From NCBI RefSeq assembly GCF_003994465.1, contig NZ_RZNX01000002.1, positions 271,444 through 335,443 on the forward strand: DNA of 64,000 nt, in the 5' to 3' direction. The number at the start of each line of letters is the position of its first letter. The stretch's first letter is position 1. The stretch comes from Paenibacillus zeisoli. Lineage in GTDB: Bacteria; Bacillota; Bacilli; Paenibacillales; Paenibacillaceae. Shown here one piece after another: positions 25,637 to 34,590 of this stretch. The notes under the pieces are model-generated. The model saw only the letters and a list, made by a program, of their open reading frames with translations. It ran no database searches and had not been told where the DNA came from. Both the position numbers and the translations under genes were made by a program.

Positions 25637-26723
25637 AAAGGTTCTCCCATCGTTCAACAATCGTATTTATATTAAAATGGCCGCTAACATATTCCCTTCC
25701 GGCACGGCCCATTTGTGACCGAATCTCTTGGGGCTTGGTTATCACCTTGATCATGCACTCGGCCAGCTGGCCTGGATCGGATGCTTCAGCAAGATAACCG
25801 CTGACGCCGTCATGGACCACTTCCTTATTCCCGCCGACATCCGTGGCCACAATCGGCAGCCCGCTCGCAGAGGCCTCCAGCAGAACCATCGGCAGGCCCT
25901 CCCACTTCGAGGACATCAAGTAGCCATCTGCCGCACTCATCAGGCGGGTCACGTCTGTGCGCATGCCAAGGAACAGCACGGACTGTTCCAGCTGAAGCGT
26001 CCGGCACAGCTCTTCAAGCCGGGAACGCTCCGGGCCGATGCCGGCGATCAGGAGATGGCTATCCGGGTAAGTCCGAAGCGCCTCCGCGAAGGCACGGAGC
26101 ATTGTCTCGTAATCTTTCTCCGGGACCAGTCGGCCCAAGGCCAGCCAGACGAACTTGCCTTCCAGATTCATCTCGCGGCGCAGAAGCAGCCGCTCCTGCC
26201 CGGACCTGTTGAAATGCTCCAGATTGATGCCGTTCGGGATAAAGGTAATTTTGCGGCGGGGGGCGGCTTTAATTTGGATATACCGGTCTACCGCCTCCTG
26301 GCTGACATGGGTCATCAGATCGCAGAGCGGATCCGTCAGTCGGTACAGCAGATTGCGCAGCCGTCCCCCCTCATTAATGCTGTGCGCGGTACAGATCAGC
26401 AGCTTCATCGGCACGAATAAGCGGGTTACCCGGGCCAGTAGGTTGGCATGGACCATATGACTGTGAACCACGTCAGGCTGGAAGGAGCGAATGAGTCTCC
26501 GCAGACGGAAGATTGCTCTGAGGTCGGGGATCCCTTTTCGCATGTTCAAGGAGTTGACCTTGACGCCCATCTCAGCCAGTTCATCCAGATAGGCCACAGG
26601 CCGCACCATGCTGATCAGCTGAACCAGGTATCCCTTGCTCCTAAGCGATCTGCACATGTGTACGAGCTGGCTCTCAGCGCCGGCATAATCAAACCCTGTA
26701 ATAAGATAAAGCACCCTCTTCAC
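25602..26723 (-). CDS. GT4 glycosyltransferase (EPS)
   Basis: A 373-aa GT-B enzyme. It starts KRVLYLITGFDYAGAESQLV and has PDVVHSHMVHANLLARV, IPNGINLEHF (the interlobe hinge) and SSKWEGLPMVLLEASASGLP with the EX7E motif. It adds one sugar to the repeat unit on the inner membrane face. GTG start behind GGGAGGAG; it overlaps the polymerase gene by 35 bp. Confidence 0.94.
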   Translation of the reverse strand: MKRVLYLITGFDYAGAESQLVHMCRSLRSKGYLVQLISMVRPVAYLDELAEMGVKVNSLNMRKGIPDLRAIFRLRRLIRSFQPDVVHSHMVHANLLARVTRLFVPMKLLICTAHSINEGGRLRNLLYRLTDPLCDLMTHVSQEAVDRYIQIKAAPRRKITFIPNGINLEHFNRSGQERLLLRREMNLEGKFVWLALGRLVPEKDYETMLRAFAEALRTYPDSHLLIAGIGPERSRLEELCRTLQLEQSVLFLGMRTDVTRLMSAADGYLMSSKWEGLPMVLLEASASGLPIVATDVGGNKEVVHDGVSGYLAEASDPGQLAECMIKVITKPQEIRSQMGRAGREYVSGHFNINTIVERWENLYGQEASKSTSS

Positions 26724-27966
26724 TTCGTCCTGTCTCCTCCCTCTGCCTCGCGGGCACGAATACTAGGGACACAAATGCGATCAGCATATATTCGTAGTTA
26801 TAGCCAAAGTCACCGCTGAGCAGGGCACAGCCGAGCGACTGAAGCAGCAGCACCATCAGCACCGGATGGCTTCTCGCCGACCATAACGAGAACAGATAGG
26901 CCACTCCCCACATGAACAGCCCGGCAATGCCCAGCTCACTGGCCATCTCTATAATGACATTGTGCGGGAACTCATCCTGAACAGGCGGGGTATTGCCTCC
27001 AAGACCCGAACCGAAGAAGGGATGATCCTGAAAAACCTCAAATGCCTTAATCTGCAAATCCATGCGTCCGAGAAAATTATCATCCCCCTTCAGCTGACTC
27101 TGGCTGAACAGCACCGTGAACCGACTGCTGCCCACGAGCTGCCCCAGCTGATCCGCATAGAGGCCCGCAGCGCTGACAGCCAGCAGAGCTGCTCCTGCGA
27201 TTACAGCGGTGTACCGCTTCAGCTTGCGGAACTCCCCGCTCTTGTACTTTTTATACAAGAAGTAAGCCAAGATGAGCAGGTTCGCAGCGACAAAAGAGGC
27301 AACCGGCCCCCTCGACTGCGTAGCGAACGCAGAGGTCAGGGCCGTCCCGAGCGTGGCCAGCCTAATCAGCCAAGGGATGTTCCTCCCCCAGATGGCGACC
27401 GCGGCCGCCATGAGCGAGATTCGGGCATTGAAGATCGGATTATCCCCGGGAAGCGTTAATCTTCCGGGATACTCCGGATTGTATTCGCCGAACAGGAGAT
27501 GGGTCGCCGCATAGGCAAGCCCGAACATGGCAACTACGGTCCAGGAGAGCTTGCCGTGTCTTTTGTAGACGATATAGGTGTACAAGCCGGGAATAACCGC
27601 CCTGGTCATCAGCAGAAGTTCCTTGGATAGGCCGCTGGAGTTCATCGAGGCCCAGGCAAAGGACACGGTGCAGTAGCCGAAGAATAGAACCCACAGCCAT
27701 AGGCCTTCATTGCTGAACATTTCCTTGAGAATTGCGGGTTGTTGGAATAGAGCAATAAGCACGAGAAGAAGGGGAGCACCCACCAGGAGGATCAGGGAGT
27801 TAATTGGAATGTACTGCTTGTAGAAATAACCGATTGCATCGAAAAAAATGCTGAAGCCGAGCACATAACCCGCATCAAGCTTAAGCCCTAGCTGAAGAAT
27901 GCACTGCACGCCGAAGACCAGAATCACGAAGATCAGCAGGATAATCAGAATGAGCTGGACGTTCAC
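26689..27966 (-). CDS. O-antigen polymerase/ligase-family membrane protein (Wzy-like)
   Basis: A 425-aa protein with about ten transmembrane segments and a large outside loop. The Wzy_C/O-antigen ligase signature is FFGSGLGGNTPPVQDEFPHN followed by VIIEMASELGIAGLF (about 315-350). It should polymerise the flipped repeat units outside the membrane. GTG start behind AAAAAGGTGA. The start codon overlaps the end of the preceding glycosyltransferase. Confidence 0.92.
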   Translation of the reverse strand: MNVQLILIILLIFVILVFGVQCILQLGLKLDAGYVLGFSIFFDAIGYFYKQYIPINSLILLVGAPLLLVLIALFQQPAILKEMFSNEGLWLWVLFFGYCTVSFAWASMNSSGLSKELLLMTRAVIPGLYTYIVYKRHGKLSWTVVAMFGLAYAATHLLFGEYNPEYPGRLTLPGDNPIFNARISLMAAAVAIWGRNIPWLIRLATLGTALTSAFATQSRGPVASFVAANLLILAYFLYKKYKSGEFRKLKRYTAVIAGAALLAVSAAGLYADQLGQLVGSSRFTVLFSQSQLKGDDNFLGRMDLQIKAFEVFQDHPFFGSGLGGNTPPVQDEFPHNVIIEMASELGIAGLFMWGVAYLFSLWSARSHPVLMVLLLQSLGCALLSGDFGYNYEYMLIAFVSLVFVPARQREETGRSEEGALSYYRV

Positions 27967-29540
27967 GATCGTTCACCTTTTTCCCTGATCAGCTTCATAT
28001 AACTGAGCCTCTGCGACTCCTTCACCCGGGTATCCAGGTGGCTGATTGCCTTCCTTGGAACCTTTCTCCTCCGCCAAGCGCTGGCGAAAGCATCGATCTG
28101 TGCAAGACCGTCCCTTACATTGCCGGGACTATTGGGCAGCTGGAGTATGAACGGCACCGGCTCCGGGAAGTCCGTCTCCTCATAAGCTGTAATTACAGGC
28201 AGGCCGTTCGCCATGTACTCCCTGACTTTCAGCGGCGAAGCCTCCTTCATCTGCTTCCGGTAGAGCGCAAGCGTACCGATCGCAAGGTCCGCCCGTTCCA
28301 GCAGCGGCTGGTAATCCTTGCGGGCGAGTCTGCCGTGGAAAGTCATGTTCACGGGCACAGGCGCAGGCAGCCCTGACGCATCGACCCCGATGAGGTCGAA
28401 GCTCCACTGCGGTCTAGCCTTTGCGAGCTCAGCAATCGCATCGACACCATGCCAGGCTTGGCCTGGGGAGCCGATGAAGACAAGCTGCACAGCATCGGCG
28501 GCTGCCGGGCTTTGTTGTACAGACGGGTCGCCTAGCTGCCGGGCCGGAGGCTGGTTAGGGTGAGGCATCTGATGAAACTGTTGCAGATGCTGGGATTGCT
28601 CGGGATGATGAGTCAGATCAGAATCATTAGGCTGTGGCACAGGCTGGAATTGCTCGGGCTGATGAGGCTCGTAGGGCCGCTCGCGTTCCTGATGCCCGAG
28701 CTGCGCAGACTCCTGAAGCTCCCGCGTGGGTTCCCGCCCGGACGGCCCGGGCTCATCAAGAACCAGCAGGCCGGCCATGACTCCTGCAGGCCCGGGTGCA
28801 CCAGAGGCGGGAGCCACAGTTGCACCCGAAGCGTGTGCCTCGGACGCGCTGAAGGCAAGGGTCTCGGTTGCACTAGAGGCGGGTGCTTCAGCTGCGCCAA
28901 TGGCGGGAGCCTCCCCATACCCGCCATCCCTCCTGGATAGGCCATCAGCAGCGGTCTGTGCAGAGACCGCTGCAGGCGCTGGGGGCGCGCTGGCAAGGCT
29001 TTTGCTCACCAGAAAATCATCCAGATTAATGCCATTGCCAATAATTGTGCTGATCTGCGTATAGCGGCTGAACTCCGGCACTTCGGACAGCTCCCTGCTT
29101 ACGAATACAGTCCCCGCTGCTGCTTTCAGCACCCGGGCACGGGTCAGCCGGTGAAAATGATAGCGCAGATCCTTGTCCATCCTCATTTCCGTCAGATCGT
29201 TGCTGTTGATCTCAAGTACCGAGGAGAATTTCCTGAGAAGTGCTGGAAGAGAGTAATAATAATGGTCGAAACGATGATACAGTACATCCGGCCCCCACTG
29301 CCGGACCCGCTGGGCCAGCTTTCGGAAATCCAGCAGACGGGACAAGCCTCCTTGATAGGATTGGACAACCACTTCTACACCGCCGAGCTCACGACCCCAC
29401 TCCTCCCCGGTTCCGCTTGTGAACAGGAAGAGCGCCACCCGGTGGCCAAGCCGCGTCCACTCCGAGATCTGGCCGGCTACCTTTTTGAATACGCCGCTGC
29501 GGGGACCTTCATTCCAATGGACTAAGTATGCGATTCTCAC
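27963..29540 (-). CDS. Glycosyltransferase with a large low-complexity insert
   Basis: A 525-aa GT-B enzyme. The N-lobe (1-180) has LYHRFDHYYYSLPALLRKF and VFVSRELSE. The C-lobe (350-525) has VQLVFIGSPGQAWHGVDAIA and the EXXXPLKVREYMANGLPVI donor site. Between them residues 181-349 are Ala/Ser/Pro then Gln/His/Pro-rich and contain an octapeptide repeat encoded by five 24-bp units (28798-28917). Without the insert the protein would be about 355 aa, a normal size. The insert sits at the interlobe hinge, so it probably loops out. GTG start, 4-bp overlap with the deacetylase. Confidence 0.9.
   Translation of the reverse strand: MRIAYLVHWNEGPRSGVFKKVAGQISEWTRLGHRVALFLFTSGTGEEWGRELGGVEVVVQSYQGGLSRLLDFRKLAQRVRQWGPDVLYHRFDHYYYSLPALLRKFSSVLEINSNDLTEMRMDKDLRYHFHRLTRARVLKAAAGTVFVSRELSEVPEFSRYTQISTIIGNGINLDDFLVSKSLASAPPAPAAVSAQTAADGLSRRDGGYGEAPAIGAAEAPASSATETLAFSASEAHASGATVAPASGAPGPAGVMAGLLVLDEPGPSGREPTRELQESAQLGHQERERPYEPHQPEQFQPVPQPNDSDLTHHPEQSQHLQQFHQMPHPNQPPARQLGDPSVQQSPAAADAVQLVFIGSPGQAWHGVDAIAELAKARPQWSFDLIGVDASGLPAPVPVNMTFHGRLARKDYQPLLERADLAIGTLALYRKQMKEASPLKVREYMANGLPVITAYEETDFPEPVPFILQLPNSPGNVRDGLAQIDAFASAWRRRKVPRKAISHLDTRVKESQRLSYMKLIREKGERS
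28798..28917 (-). repeat. Five 24-bp in-frame tandem repeats
   Basis: Units start at 28798, 28822, 28846, 28870 and 28894, each with the pattern GCNCNNGANGCGNGNGCCTC on the plus strand. They encode octapeptides such as EAHASGAT in the glycosyltransferase. Confidence 0.8.
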
Positions 29541-30955
29541 TGGACACTCACCTTCTTCGGATTGTGGATGCTGAGCTTCTCAAGACATGCCTGGTAAAGT
29601 TCCCTGTCAGAGGACCTCATAAGCTGGCTGTTATGCCACAAAAGCGTGAAGTCCCCCTGGTATTTGGCACACTGCTTGTAGTAGTGAAGAATGGTCCGCA
29701 GCGCCTTTTCCCCGGTCAGGCCCATATAGCTCTGATGTACAATCGTCTGATCCATGACGATCAGCGGACGTTCACGAAGCTGAAGCGGCTGCCGGGTCCG
29801 CAGATTGAACACGGGAAATTCATAACATACCCCGCACCGGAATCCAGCTAGATCGGCATAAATCAGGGTGCTGTCATAGTGCAGACCCGCATCCTCCCAG
29901 TGCTGCCAGGTATCCGGAGCCCGCCATCTGAGGTAGTGCTGTCTGCCGCCCCACACCTGCTGGGAGATTCCGCATTCCTCGGCCGTACTCCGCAGGATGT
30001 CATACTGTCTGCGAATTCGCTCCGGATTCAAATAGGTCTGATAAGCCGGATGCAGCCCGATCTCGTGCCCGCGTGCATGAATTTGTCTCAGCAGGCTGCG
30101 AATATTCGGGTCGGCCATCTGGTAATTGCCATCCATCCCCGGTTCAGTCTCCTGAGTAATGAAATAGAAACTGCTGCGGATTCCGTGCCGTTCGCTAAGA
30201 TCCATGAGCGACTCAAATGTGTTAAAAGGATCTGCGCTTAAATCACGAAGACCCCGGCGGAGCATACCCGCCTTTTTCAGAGCCGATTCTGTATCAAAAC
30301 GCCGGAGCACATCTCCAGCACTTTCCTTCGCTACACTGAGGAAACTGCGCCCGTATACGAAGAATGGCGCGTCTACATCATGACTGATGAGCCTCCTGAA
30401 CTCACGGTTCTTCCTTCTCAGCTCCGGCCACAGCCGGTGGAGGCAGGCGTAAAGGATCTCGACGTACTCGTTGACAATCGGACGATCCAGAAATCCAGCC
30501 TGATAAGCCACCGAGCTGTAAGCCGTGAAGCGGTCATGCTGGTCCCGTTCTGTAACCACCAGCTCCTCGTACCTGGCAAGCATGAAAAGGCAAGCGCCGA
30601 ACAGGTCGATCCCGCACGTAATTTTGTCTCCATCCGTATGGATAAAAGTCCCCTTTCGGTTGGGCCTGCCGTACAATACAGGAACGGCGCCGAATCCGGG
30701 AATTACCGCTTCATCCAGGGGCAGCTTCGGCATCGAAGCCGGCTCCAGCCACTCTGCATCTTCCGTTCGAAGAAGCACATCGGCGATAATCAGCTGAGCT
30801 CCGGCCGAGCCCCCGATTCCGGCTCCGGTGATCTCAATATCCTCCCGCTCTTCGTAGGACACGAAATAATCCAGACCAAGGAACTCTTCAAATATAACCT
30901 GGTAGATATACTCCCTTTCCGGCTTGCGCTCTATTGGAGAACGTAGCATTAGCAT
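29537..30955 (-). CDS. Polysaccharide deacetylase-family protein
   Basis: A 472-aa protein with an N-terminal accessory domain (about 1-190) and a NodB-like deacetylase domain. In the latter RRLISHDVDAPF carries the first Asp, GHEIGLHPAYQT carries the metal-binding His residues, and TLLWHNSQL supplies a late catalytic His. No signal peptide is seen, so it may act on intracellular or lipid-linked sugars. It lies 10 bp after the flippase gene, within the EPS operon. Confidence 0.88.
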   Translation of the reverse strand: MLMLRSPIERKPEREYIYQVIFEEFLGLDYFVSYEEREDIEITGAGIGGSAGAQLIIADVLLRTEDAEWLEPASMPKLPLDEAVIPGFGAVPVLYGRPNRKGTFIHTDGDKITCGIDLFGACLFMLARYEELVVTERDQHDRFTAYSSVAYQAGFLDRPIVNEYVEILYACLHRLWPELRRKNREFRRLISHDVDAPFFVYGRSFLSVAKESAGDVLRRFDTESALKKAGMLRRGLRDLSADPFNTFESLMDLSERHGIRSSFYFITQETEPGMDGNYQMADPNIRSLLRQIHARGHEIGLHPAYQTYLNPERIRRQYDILRSTAEECGISQQVWGGRQHYLRWRAPDTWQHWEDAGLHYDSTLIYADLAGFRCGVCYEFPVFNLRTRQPLQLRERPLIVMDQTIVHQSYMGLTGEKALRTILHYYKQCAKYQGDFTLLWHNSQLMRSSDRELYQACLEKLSIHNPKKVSVQ

Positions 30956-30965
30956 CGCAATCTCG

Positions 30966-32702
30966 TTACCCTCGTTCCTTTATATTTTGGGTACTGGAGG
31001 GGCCTGGCTCCGCTGAGCCTCCTGTCGAACCTGCAGCTGACCCTCCCATTGGGCCTCCTGTCGAACCCGCAGCTGGCCCTCCCGCTGAGCCTACCGTCGA
31101 TCCCTCCGCTGACCCTTCCACTGCCACGCCAGATCCCGCTTCCAGCAAAGCCTGCTTCTCGGCCTCTTTCTCCAGTCTGGCCGCCCTCACGATATGCCTG
31201 GCTGCCTCCGCATAAGTGAGCCTCTCCTGGGGCCTCGTGTCCCAGGCCTCCCGCTGTTCCCGAAGCCACTGAAGCCTTGCTCTATGGAGCTCTTGCTCAC
31301 GGATCTCAAGCTCCTGCAGCACCTCGGGCTGAACCTCTGCATACGAAGATGAGAGGTTCGCCTGACCCTCTTCCGCCTCCAGACTGGAGTCCCCGGGAAG
31401 ATCCGGACCTGTGCTCGGACGACCGCCCTCGTATTTCCTAATCGACAACCAGGATAATCCCAGATGAAGAACATAACCCAGTGTGGAAGCCAGGCTGAAG
31501 AACAGAATAACCATCTCCGGCGTCTGATTCGTGTATAGGGCAAGGACGAGCGCGGAAGTAATGATGAGCGTGCGGATGATCTCCCGGTATAGATGAAGCT
31601 CCTGCCGCTCCATGACATCAATCGTGCTCCCAACCGAATTGGCTACGAACTGGCTCAAATACATAATCGATAGAATACGGATATAATCCCCGGACTCCCT
31701 CCACTCATCCCCGAACAGGAAAGAGAAAGCAGCGGGACCAATGGTGAAGAATACCGCAATAATAGCCAGCCCCAGTACGAACACATGCCGCACGGTCTTG
31801 AGGAATAGCGGCCGCATCTGACCAGGGTTTGAGATCATATATTCGGAGGACTCCGCCAGATATACATTGCGGACCGAGCTCATAATGAGCGTCATCGGTG
31901 AGCCCAGAATACGCTGTCCCAGCGCGAACCAGCCAGCCACATGAACGCCGTAAAAGGTTGCCAGCCAAATGGTCGGCAGGTAGATGACGACGCTGTTGAG
32001 CAGGTTGGATGCGAGCGACAGCTGTGGAAAGCGCCGGTACCGGTAGGCGCTTTCCCGCAGGTCCGGCCACTTCAGGTGGATAGCGTTCTGGCGCATATCA
32101 CTGCGCCACTGCTTCCACTGGGGAATCAGCCCCCCGAACCTTCCAAGGATATCCCCGGCAATCAAACCTAGCGGTCCGAAGTGGAACAGGCTGAGGGTAA
32201 TCTGGGAGGACACCTGCCCGATACTCTGCGTGTATTTGGTTCGGGCGAGCTTACGGTAATGCTTTTTGCGAATCAGCCAGTAGTTCAGGATCTGGTAACT
32301 TCCCCCGAAGAACAGGCTGATGGCAAACAGCAGAGAGTAGTGGGGCAGTTCACGGTCCTGCAGCCAGACCGAGAGCGGCTGCTGCAGCAGGAAGATCGCG
32401 ACCCCGCTGGCCACGCTCACTCCGCTGCAGATCAGAAGGCACAGGCCCAGAACACTGGAGGCTGTCTTATCGTCTTCCGGCAGCGTGACTGCACTTTCAT
32501 ACGAGAAGGACACCAGCATCAGCAGAATGCCGATAATAGATAGGTAGATGGAATAGGTGCCATATTCAGCAGGGGTGTATAGTCTTGTTACTAGCGGCAG
32601 TGTCACCAGGATGATCAGCTGGCTGATCAAGGTGCCGCTGGCAAGCACAAGGACACTGCGCAGAAATTTATCCAGCGCTAACTTTCTGAAATAATTCCGC
32701 AT
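30966..32702 (-). CDS. Wzx-type polysaccharide flippase with a repeat-bearing tail
   Basis: A 578-aa MATE/PST-fold flippase. Residues 1 to about 435 carry about 12 to 14 membrane segments, starting SGTLISQLIILVTLPLVTRLY with the TPAEYGTYS motif. It moves the lipid-linked repeat unit across the membrane. A tail of about 140 residues follows, unusual for this family: a charged, likely helical region rich in Glu, Arg and Gln (about 455-530), then a Gly/Ser tail encoded by 36-bp tandem repeats. The start is ATG 32702, 6 bp past the aminotransferase stop. Confidence 0.92.
   Translation of the reverse strand: MRNYFRKLALDKFLRSVLVLASGTLISQLIILVTLPLVTRLYTPAEYGTYSIYLSIIGILLMLVSFSYESAVTLPEDDKTASSVLGLCLLICSGVSVASGVAIFLLQQPLSVWLQDRELPHYSLLFAISLFFGGSYQILNYWLIRKKHYRKLARTKYTQSIGQVSSQITLSLFHFGPLGLIAGDILGRFGGLIPQWKQWRSDMRQNAIHLKWPDLRESAYRYRRFPQLSLASNLLNSVVIYLPTIWLATFYGVHVAGWFALGQRILGSPMTLIMSSVRNVYLAESSEYMISNPGQMRPLFLKTVRHVFVLGLAIIAVFFTIGPAAFSFLFGDEWRESGDYIRILSIMYLSQFVANSVGSTIDVMERQELHLYREIIRTLIITSALVLALYTNQTPEMVILFFSLASTLGYVLHLGLSWLSIRKYEGGRPSTGPDLPGDSSLEAEEGQANLSSSYAEVQPEVLQELEIREQELHRARLQWLREQREAWDTRPQERLTYAEAARHIVRAARLEKEAEKQALLEAGSGVAVEGSAEGSTVGSAGGPAAGSTGGPMGGSAAGSTGGSAEPGPSSTQNIKERG
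31017..31124 (-). repeat. Three 36-bp in-frame tandem repeats
   Basis: Units at 31017-31052, 31053-31088 and 31089-31124. The first two differ at about five positions and the third is more diverged. Each encodes a 12-residue Gly/Ser/Ala unit at the C-terminus of the flippase. Confidence 0.88.
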
Positions 32703-32708
32703 GTGATT

Positions 32709-33833
32709 CTATCGGAGAGCCTCAATCACAGATTCAGCTACAATCTGCTGGACGGAAGCCTCGATCTTCGGACCGATCGGCAGCGACAGAACCTCTCCGG
32801 CCAGCAGCTCCGCGATCGGCTGGCTAATTCTCAAATGGTGATAGACCGGCAGCTGATGAACGGGAATCGGATAATAGATCACCGAGCTGATCCCCTTCTC
32901 CGCAAGCTTCGCCTGAACCTCATCGCGCCGCCCGCCCAGCACACGGATCGTGAACTGGTGGTAGACATGCCTTCCATAGTACTCCTCGGCAGGAAGAAGG
33001 ATACCCGGAGTTTGACCCAGCAGCTCACGGTATATATCTGCCGCTCTCCTGCGGGCTTCATTCCATTCCTCAATGTAAGGGAACTTCACCCTCAAAATCG
33101 CGGCCTGGATTTCATCCAAGCGTGAGTTATAGCCGACCAGTTCATTCATGTACTTCTTCTTCGATCCATGGGCTCTAAGCATCGAGACTCTCTCGGCGAA
33201 CACAGTGTTGTTCGTTGTAATCATGCCGCCGTCCCCAAAAGCCCCCAGGTTCTTGGAAGGGAAGAAGGAATAGCAGCCAAAATCCCCGATCGTACCTGCC
33301 TTCTTCCCTTTATACTCCGCTCCAAAGGCCTGCGCGGTATCCTCCACAACATAGAGTCCATAGCGGTCAGCCAGCTCTAGAATCGGGTCCATATCCACGA
33401 CTTGACCGAATAGATGAACAGGAATGATCGCCTTGGTTCGCGGGGTAATCACTTCTTCGATCCGATTCACATCGAGATTGAAGGTCAGGGGATCCACATC
33501 AGAGAAGACGGGAACGGCGCCTACGTGGCTGATGGCTTCCGCTGTTGCGAAGAACGTAAAGGGCGTGGTAACAACCTCATCCCCCGGACCAACCCCGGCC
33601 GTCAGCAGCGCGAGAACCAGCGCGTCAGTGCCTGAGTTAAGCGCGATCGCATGCTTCACATCCAGGTACTCGGCGGCTTCCCGCTCAAATTCTTTTACAT
33701 TCTCCCCCATAATAAACGCACCTTTGTCCAATACGTCCTCAATCGAACGCAGCAGTTGGGGCTTCAGCTCCATGATCTCAGGGCCGAGATCCAGGACCGG
33801 GACTCGCTTTAGGGTTACAGGCGGCTGCTCCAT
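32709..33833 (-). CDS. DegT/DnrJ/EryC1 sugar aminotransferase (WbpE-like)
   Basis: A 374-aa PLP enzyme. Seen are GTDALVLALLTAGVGPGDEV, TPFTFFATAEAISHVGA, VVEDTAQAFGAEYKG and the Schiff-base Lys in SFFPSKNLGAFGDGG (about residue 190). Together with the neighbouring WbpA-, WbpB- and WbpD-like genes it is best read as WbpE, which aminates the 3-keto uronic acid at C3. It starts 3 bp after the acetyltransferase stop, behind AGAGGTG. Confidence 0.94.
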   Translation of the reverse strand: MEQPPVTLKRVPVLDLGPEIMELKPQLLRSIEDVLDKGAFIMGENVKEFEREAAEYLDVKHAIALNSGTDALVLALLTAGVGPGDEVVTTPFTFFATAEAISHVGAVPVFSDVDPLTFNLDVNRIEEVITPRTKAIIPVHLFGQVVDMDPILELADRYGLYVVEDTAQAFGAEYKGKKAGTIGDFGCYSFFPSKNLGAFGDGGMITTNNTVFAERVSMLRAHGSKKKYMNELVGYNSRLDEIQAAILRVKFPYIEEWNEARRRAADIYRELLGQTPGILLPAEEYYGRHVYHQFTIRVLGGRRDEVQAKLAEKGISSVIYYPIPVHQLPVYHHLRISQPIAELLAGEVLSLPIGPKIEASVQQIVAESVIEALR

Positions 33834-33836
33834 CTT

Positions 33837-34475
33837 CTACACCTCTTTCGTTAGATAAACTTCGTTCTGACTCCATTCATATTCACGCCCGCAGGACGTG
33901 CAGGCCGTGCAGACCGGAGATGCTGCGCAGGACATGCAGGCTGTGCAAGCCGGGGACGAGGACGAGCCTTCTTCCGCAAAATGAAGCGTCACTCCGCACC
34001 GGCACACCCAGCCAATCCGCCGGGCTGGAACTCCGGCATAGAGGGCGTACGGCGGGACATCCCGGTGAACCACAGCCCCGGCCGCGATCAGCGCCCACTC
34101 CCCGATCGTCACCCCGCACACGATCGTGGCATTTGCCCCGATTGAAGCCCCGCGCCTCACGATGGTTCTGCGGTAATCCTCGCGGGTATTGCGGGGAAAT
34201 GCCGCCCGCGGCGTCAGTACATTCGTGAACACCATGCTGGGACCGCAGAAGACGTCATCCTCAAGTACGACGCCCTCATAGACCGAGACATTGTTCTGGA
34301 TCTTTACTCCGCTGCCGATCGTGACATGGCTCCCGATATATACGTTCTGTCCCAGGCTGCACCTGCTCCCAATGACCGACGTAGAGGATACGTGCGAGAA
34401 ATGCCAGATCTTCGAGTCCCCCCCAACGATAGCTCCATCGTCGATCACTGCGGTGGGATGAGCATAATAAGTCAT
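33837..34475 (-). CDS. Left-handed beta-helix N-acetyltransferase (WbpD-like) with duplicated Cys motif
   Basis: A 212-aa protein. Residues 1 to about 155 form a hexapeptide-repeat acetyltransferase (IGSHVTIGSGVKIQNNVSVY, then GASIGANATIVCGVTIG), close to WbpD, which acetylates the 3-amino group. A Cys-rich C-terminus follows: CRCG, then CTACMSC and CTACTSCG, the last two from a 36-bp tandem duplication at 33891-33962. WbpD-like proteins often end in a zinc ribbon; here it looks expanded. ATG behind AAGG. Confidence 0.9.
   Translation of the reverse strand: MTYYAHPTAVIDDGAIVGGDSKIWHFSHVSSTSVIGSRCSLGQNVYIGSHVTIGSGVKIQNNVSVYEGVVLEDDVFCGPSMVFTNVLTPRAAFPRNTREDYRRTIVRRGASIGANATIVCGVTIGEWALIAAGAVVHRDVPPYALYAGVPARRIGWVCRCGVTLHFAEEGSSSSPACTACMSCAASPVCTACTSCGREYEWSQNEVYLTKEV
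33891..33962 (-). repeat. 36-bp tandem duplication in the WbpD-like gene
   Basis: Units 33891-33926 and 33927-33962 match at most positions. They encode two 12-residue units with the pattern SPxCTACxSC. Confidence 0.85.
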
Positions 34476-34504
34476 GAGTACCTTGGCTCCTTCGGATAGG
34501 CTTC

Positions 34505-34590
34505 CATTTCTTTGACCTGAATTTCATTACTTTGACCCGAGCTACGTTACTAAGATCCGACTTCGTTACTGGGACTTCTTACCGTTACAG
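34505..34590 (-). repeat. Imperfect 19-20-bp direct repeats between two sugar genes
   Basis: Four units start at 34505, 34525, 34545 and 34564, with a partial fifth at 34583. The consensus on the plus strand is CgTTACTTtGAcCCGAgcTt. They fill the 109-bp gap between the dehydrogenase stop and the acetyltransferase start. Confidence 0.7.
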
